Shown here: piece after piece, positions 59,033 through 64,000 of the stretch
How positions within the stretch are numbered: the stretch's first letter is position 1
How the letters are laid out: each line of letters starts with the position of its first letter
Origin: Lotus japonicus
Lineage: Eukaryota; Streptophyta; Magnoliopsida; Fabales; Fabaceae
Direction of reading: 5' to 3'
Length of the DNA: 64,000 bases
Assembly: GCF_012489685.1 (NCBI RefSeq)
Contig: NC_080046.1
Coordinates: forward strand, 42,495,176-42,559,175
Translations under genes and position numbers: made by a program
The notes under the pieces: model-generated
The model's database searches: none
The model's input: only the letters and a program-made list of their open reading frames with translations
What the model was told of the DNA's origin: nothing

Positions 59033-61638
59033 TTGGATATGTCATGTAGCAGTAGATGAAGGGAAACTGGTTAATGAAGTTTCGTGAATTCATACATATC
59101 CATCACTTTCAGAGATATCAATTCAGAAGATTCGTCATATATAGCTAATGATGTTCTCTCAATGGAAGCAAGGATGAACCCAGGTTCAACATAATGAGGG
59201 AATTTGCCCCCATGAAATTTTTAAACACTACATCAATATATAATATCCTATAGTATTATAAAACTACCCCCACTTAAATTTCTAGTGCCCCCTTGTCACT
59301 TTCTAGTAGGCTTAGATTGAAGCATATTTGGTAGAGTATTTTATTTATCGTCCTATTCTTTTTTTGAAGAGTTTATTTCCATTGACACCAAATAAGTGAA
59401 AGTGGAGTGGAAGGAGGGAAATAAGATGAAAAGAGTGAGAAATGTGATAAGTGATATAATTGAAAGAGAATAGTGAGATAAATAGAAAGTAATTAGGTAA
59501 ATGAAGTGAGAGTATAAAATGAGTCATAACACTTTTTATTACTTATTTCCCATTCTTGATTACTTGTGTGCCTTGAAAATAAAAAAGATACACACCATAC
59601 AAATATGTAACTTTCTAGTTAAACTAATTCAAAATAAAAAATGGCAACATGGTGCATAAAGCTTTCTCATGTGTCAGGTTTGAAAGACATCCAACTATTT
59701 GATCTATTGTACAAAGTCTTACGATATTTTTCACACAAAAAGATATTTTATATACTTGAACTCATGGTCACAGGTTCAATTTATGGAAACATGCTCTTCT
59801 ATAATGAAATCAAAATTGTTTACAAAAATCTCACTAGATGGAAAAGATAAATAATGCCACATATCTTTGATATTTTATTTTTTTGAAATGATCCTTGATA
59901 GAGTTAAGAATGAAAAAGTTGTGCAAGTTTTCAAATGTGTATATTGCCCCCACATCCAAATAATTATGGATCTGTTACTAAATGGATGTATACATATTCA
60001 AAGACAAGGCAATTTACACGTGATTTTGTGCAAGGCTTGGTTTTTTTTTCTTCCCCGTTTCGTTCCTCGTTTTTCAAGACTTAGATTCCTTTCTTGGAAT
60101 TTGATTGAAGTGTAAAATCAGCAAGATTTGTTCCATGATAGTGTAATTGTGCATCTCCAGAGAGGAACGTTATCGCTAGTTTGTTTAATGATAGATTGTT
60201 AAGTTTATTTCTTCTTTCTTTTGCCACTGTAATGTTTGAAAAAATTGTTTGTTCTTGTTACCATCTCTAATCAAAATTCTAAGTGAGGTTTAGTTTGATT
60301 TATTAAGTGTGAAACTTGAGTGGGATATTCCTATGAAGGATCCCATTCCCCCATAATATAATTAAGTACCTGAACTGTTCCATTATCTTTTGTTGCCCTT
60401 TTGCTATAAACATACACTTGCTCTTTTGTTAAGTCAAATGTATGTTCCTGATTTTCAAAATTAGTCAATTCTCACTTGTGTTAGTTGTAGCAATTGTTAT
60501 GCAAAAGTATTGACATGTTGTTGAATTATATTTTATGGAACAAAGTTGATTGGTTTCCACTTTCCACTAGTGGGCATGGCTCAAAATAGATACTTTTTGT
60601 TTATTTTGTTTTGTGCAGCTTGTGGTTATGAGTAGCAACTTTTATGGTTATTCAGATTTCTGCTGTTACTTTCATGGGATTTCATCTTTCTAATTATAAT
60701 TCAGATTTGGATCTTCAAATGAATGAACTTACATGTGGTCGTACTTTTATCTTGCCCTTGAATGGATTAAAGGATTTGTCTTATGCTTTATGTATTCACT
60801 GAATTTTGGATATCATTGTCATAACAATTTTACCTATCAAGGTGTTGGATCTATGTTAAATGATACAGGTCTTGGTTTGGTTTCTTGTTCTCTATTAAAC
60901 AAAAACTACAACATCAAAAGTTTATCCACTAAATGAGGTAGGCTATATGGATTTGGATTGTCCGACACCATTGCTCTTGAAAAGAAGCCAAATTTTGTCG
61001 GATATTATTAATCATGAGGTATCTTTTAACAATACCTTCCAGTATCATTTTTACCTCTATTTACCCCTCTTCACATGAATAAGAATCATTTAGCAATCCT
61101 TCTTATTGGTGCCTCCAAAGTCAACCCATGCAAGATCAAGCGAAGCTATCAGATCGTCTGAGAAGACCGCACTCAACGTCTACCCTCAAATCCTATCTCA
61201 AGGTTGATCATGGAAAGAAATGTCTAGAAAAAAGAGCGCCACATTCAAATGGAAATCTCTCTGACATTCTTGAGAAGAAAGTCAAGTGCAAAGGAATCAC
61301 GTGATACTCTACAAAGCACGATGATTAAGGAAACAAGTACAACGATGTCACCATCAAAGTTTCCTCTTACTCTCTCAAGCAAGATTTGAAGAAATGGAGC
61401 AAAGCTTATTGTCTAATTGTCTACGCCTACAAGCATGTACCTAATTCAGGCAACACAAGACAATCCATTTTTGAAGATTTGGTCAAAGGGTTGATATCAG
61501 AAAAGTAACACAAGAAAGGGAGTTTTGAATTGTGTTCCCTTTAAATCTTGAGTTTGATGCAGCAGATATAAGTTTAGAAATAATTTTCGCAATCGTTTGA
61601 TGCAGCGGAGATAAAAGGAGTAAAGAAATAGACAGTAA
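59033..61638. other. Downstream and intergenic sequence, no gene seen
   Basis: The first 150-200 bp are probably the 3' untranslated region of the hnRNP1-like gene. The rest is AT-rich with short open frames without motifs. From about 61090 the sequence looks repeat-derived and shares 'gatcgtctgag'-type words with 63.2-64.0 kb. Confidence 0.45.
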
Positions 61639-61653
61639 GTACACAGTGATATA

Positions 61654-62394
61654 GTTCCCTTTAAATCTTGAGTGTTATTGCTATAACTGATAGAGTCAGC
61701 AACCTTGTGAGAGAGCTCCAAGAGGTTATGGACCAATTGGTGAGGGATTGGGTTTATTGTTCGTCAAGGGTAAAAAAGAATGAAGGTCTTGGTTGAGCTT
61801 TGGTGTGCTTTTAGTTTCTATTGGAGATAAATTGGCTAAAAGAGGTGCTGCTCATCTGTTTTTTGGATGGGGCAAACTCTAGTTTTCTATGAAAATATGA
61901 AATAGTTGCGGTCTGTATAATGGTTTCTGTCTGAGGTTCATGGAATATCTTTGGCTACGGGTCATGGTCTTTGGTGGGTATATTAAAGAAGGCATGAAGA
62001 GGAAGTGTTGTCAAAGGAATTAATATATGCAACAGCTTAGATTAATTCCTATACTGTTTCTGTTCTAGCTTCTTTTGCTACTATGTATCAAGATCTAATG
62101 TGAATTCAAAGTTCACTATTAGTGACTATTTTTGGTGTTGGCTTTTGTATGAGTACTCTTTTTCCCCTTTAGGGTTTTTCTCACTGGGTTTTTCTAAGGG
62201 GGTTTTAATGAGGCTCTGCATAGTTGTCTTCTACACCAAAATAGTTCAAGGGGTGGCTTGGCTCATTGTTATTTAAACCTGGGCTTTGGGTGAATGTATT
62301 TTATTGGTATAACTTTGTCATTCAATCTACATGAGAAGATTGTTCTCATGATCTATCTTTGTTATTAATATAATATATTTGTTCTCAAAAAAAT
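61654..62394 (+). mobile_element. 5'-truncated LINE with 15-bp target duplication
   Basis: Flanked by perfect 15-bp direct repeats 'gtacacagtgatata' at 61639-61653 and 62395-62409. The 3' end has a LINE-like untranslated region ('gggtttttctcactgggttt', 'aatgaggctctgcatag') and a short A-rich tail (ctcaaaaaaat). No ORF remains. The first 20 bases repeat a host segment at 61537-61556, suggesting template switching at the 5' junction. Confidence 0.8.
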
Positions 62395-62409
62395 GTACAC
62401 AGTGATATA

Positions 62410-64000
62410 TCCTAGTTCACCCACAAACAATGGGGCTAAGTCCAGTCCTTGGCTTAACTAATATTTTCACTAACAAGTATCAATGACTTCTCCAACAACA
62501 AGTATTCAACAAGACTTTTCCCGACGAGTTTATAAGGACTCCTCCTAGAGAGTTTATAAGGACTCCTCCTGGTGAGTTTCTAAAGACTTCTCCAATGATT
62601 TTTTTTCAAGATCGTCTGGTTCTACATGGTTCTCTTCTTACAAGGGGTATTGTAAAATTTTACATAACAATGAACTACATAGTGTTTGGATGAGATTTGA
62701 ATCCAAGGTTTACTTTGTGTTCTAACTCTAGAGAAGGTTGGATAGAAGATTTGACTATGTGGTTCTTCTTCTCTTGGACGATGAAAGGATCTGACTCTTG
62801 AGTACTTTGAAGAAAATAATTCAGATGAAAAGTTATAGCTTATTTTCGCAAGTCTGAATATCTTCAACTCGTCCTTTTATACTTCAAGTTCTCCATGGAT
62901 GTGTTGAGAATTGTTGGAGCGTGTAGAGAAACTTGAAAACTAGTCGTTGGATCAAACAGTCTTCTCGTCAGGTGCATTTAATGCCTTGTACTTCTTTGAT
63001 GGAGACCGGTTGCTACAATGTGTATCTATGTCAGTAGTTGGTAGCACTTCGAGCCTTGTTCTAGTCCTTGCAAGAGAGATATATGAAATTGATGTTGACA
63101 ACGTTGTGATCATTTACTAGATGAATGTGCTTTGTGAGATGTCTCATGATTTCTTGCACTTGCTTTCTCTTCTTGATTGTCAGAGGATTAAAATTTGTAT
63201 ATGTCGCTCCTTCTTTTAAGAATGCACTTCTTTTACTTGAGACAGACGATGCTGATCTTCATTGACTTCAGTCTTCTCAGACGATATACTAGCATTGAAC
63301 TTCCTTGCATAGCTTATCCTGACGCTTGGATTCTTCTTCATCATCTATTTTTATTCTTTGTTTGTTCTCATCTTTTTGATCTTCTGTTCTTGACGCTTTG
63401 ACTCTTCTCGTCTTCTACTCTGTTCTCGTTCAGACGATGTAGTAGAATAGACTCCATCTTTGCTTAGGTAGTCTGTCTTGAAGCTCTTTCTCTTTCTTCT
63501 GTTGGTCAGGCGATTCACATATTTGTCTTTACTAAGCTCGTGTAGTTTTCCGTGTAGCTTTGACCTTCTTTGTACTTTGACTTGATTTAGCTTTGCTTGT
63601 AGTCTTGTATTTTGTCATCAGACGATGGGGATCTGATTCCATGAAAGATATTTCCTGAAAAAGAAAATCACATTGAGTGTGAGCATTTCATTTAGGTTCT
63701 CTGAAATTCTTTATCATTCAAAACATGATAGACGATATATGCATGACCAATAGAAGAAGATGAAGAAAGATGAGTCAAATCAGAAGCATCGTCTAAATTT
63801 TAGAAGAACGATGGAAGCAGAACTTCTGAAAAGTACAACGTCTATCATGAAATGAAGCCTGTAACTTCAGAAGGAAAGAAAGAAGAATGAGTTTCACAGT
63901 TAGATCATCTGAAAGAAAGAGAATGACTGAAGCATGAAACATCGTCTGAAGAATAGAAGAACGATGAAGAAAGATCGTTTGAAGCAAAAGGAAGACGATA
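62410..64000. other. Repeat-derived sequence, possibly a copia-type LTR
   Basis: No coding motif found. The 3' part (63.2-64.0 kb) has many copies of 'cagacgat' and its reverse complement 'atcgtctg'. This pattern is like the word-rich SIRE LTR at 42.6-43.0 kb. Together with 61.1-61.6 kb it may be one large LTR cut by the truncated LINE and running off the window. No termini were found, so this is tentative. Confidence 0.35.

Overview
This is nuclear plant DNA: genes with GT-AG introns, AT-rich spacers, a group I WRKY factor, a FRIGIDA-like gene and many plant LTR and LINE retroelements. The repeat families (SIRE/Maximus-type copia, Tat-lineage and Tekay-type gypsy) and intron style suggest a legume, perhaps Lotus-like. 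The species is an inference; I could run no search.

Layout. (1) 0.26-6.43 kb, minus strand: a six-exon WRKY20-like gene, apparently intact. (2) 6.4-11.5 kb: spacer with a tRNA-derived SINE and a small MITE. (3) 11.53-16.38 kb: a complete but decayed Ty1/copia element with non-canonical TA...CA LTR ends and a 5-bp target duplication. (4) 17.4-26.9 kb: a 5.6-kb L1-type LINE between two almost identical 1.94-kb direct repeats, each holding a 1.07-kb foldback element. (5) 26.9-30.56 kb, minus: a three-exon FRIGIDA-like gene whose stop codon lies 44 bp from the right-hand repeat. (6) 31.05-32.6 kb: a decayed RRM-type LINE ORF1. (7) 33.27-54.21 kb: a nested retrotransposon block. A 3.7-kb Tekay-like solo LTR (TSD aatac) is split by a Tat-lineage gypsy element (TSD cctac). 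That element is split in turn by an 880-bp MITE (TSD ctgag), a 1.28-kb solo LTR in the RT (TSD cccat) and a 3'-truncated SIRE-type copia element. (8) 56.5-59.03 kb, plus: an hnRNP1-like gene with two RRMs and an apparent one-base frameshift. (9) 59-64 kb: repeat-derived spacer with a 5'-truncated LINE flanked by a perfect 15-bp target duplication.

Only three host genes are well supported: WRKY, FRIGIDA-like and hnRNP1-like. They are regulatory or RNA-binding proteins with no visible shared pathway, and the rest is mostly transposable elements. All autonomous elements seen here carry stops, frameshifts or deletions.

The most unusual structures are the LINE between 1.94-kb direct repeats, which look like a very long target-site duplication, and the Tat element's antisense gene, which has its own TATA box and intron. 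Exon limits were set by hand from GT/AG sites and reading phase. Family names rest on recognised motifs, not on a database search.
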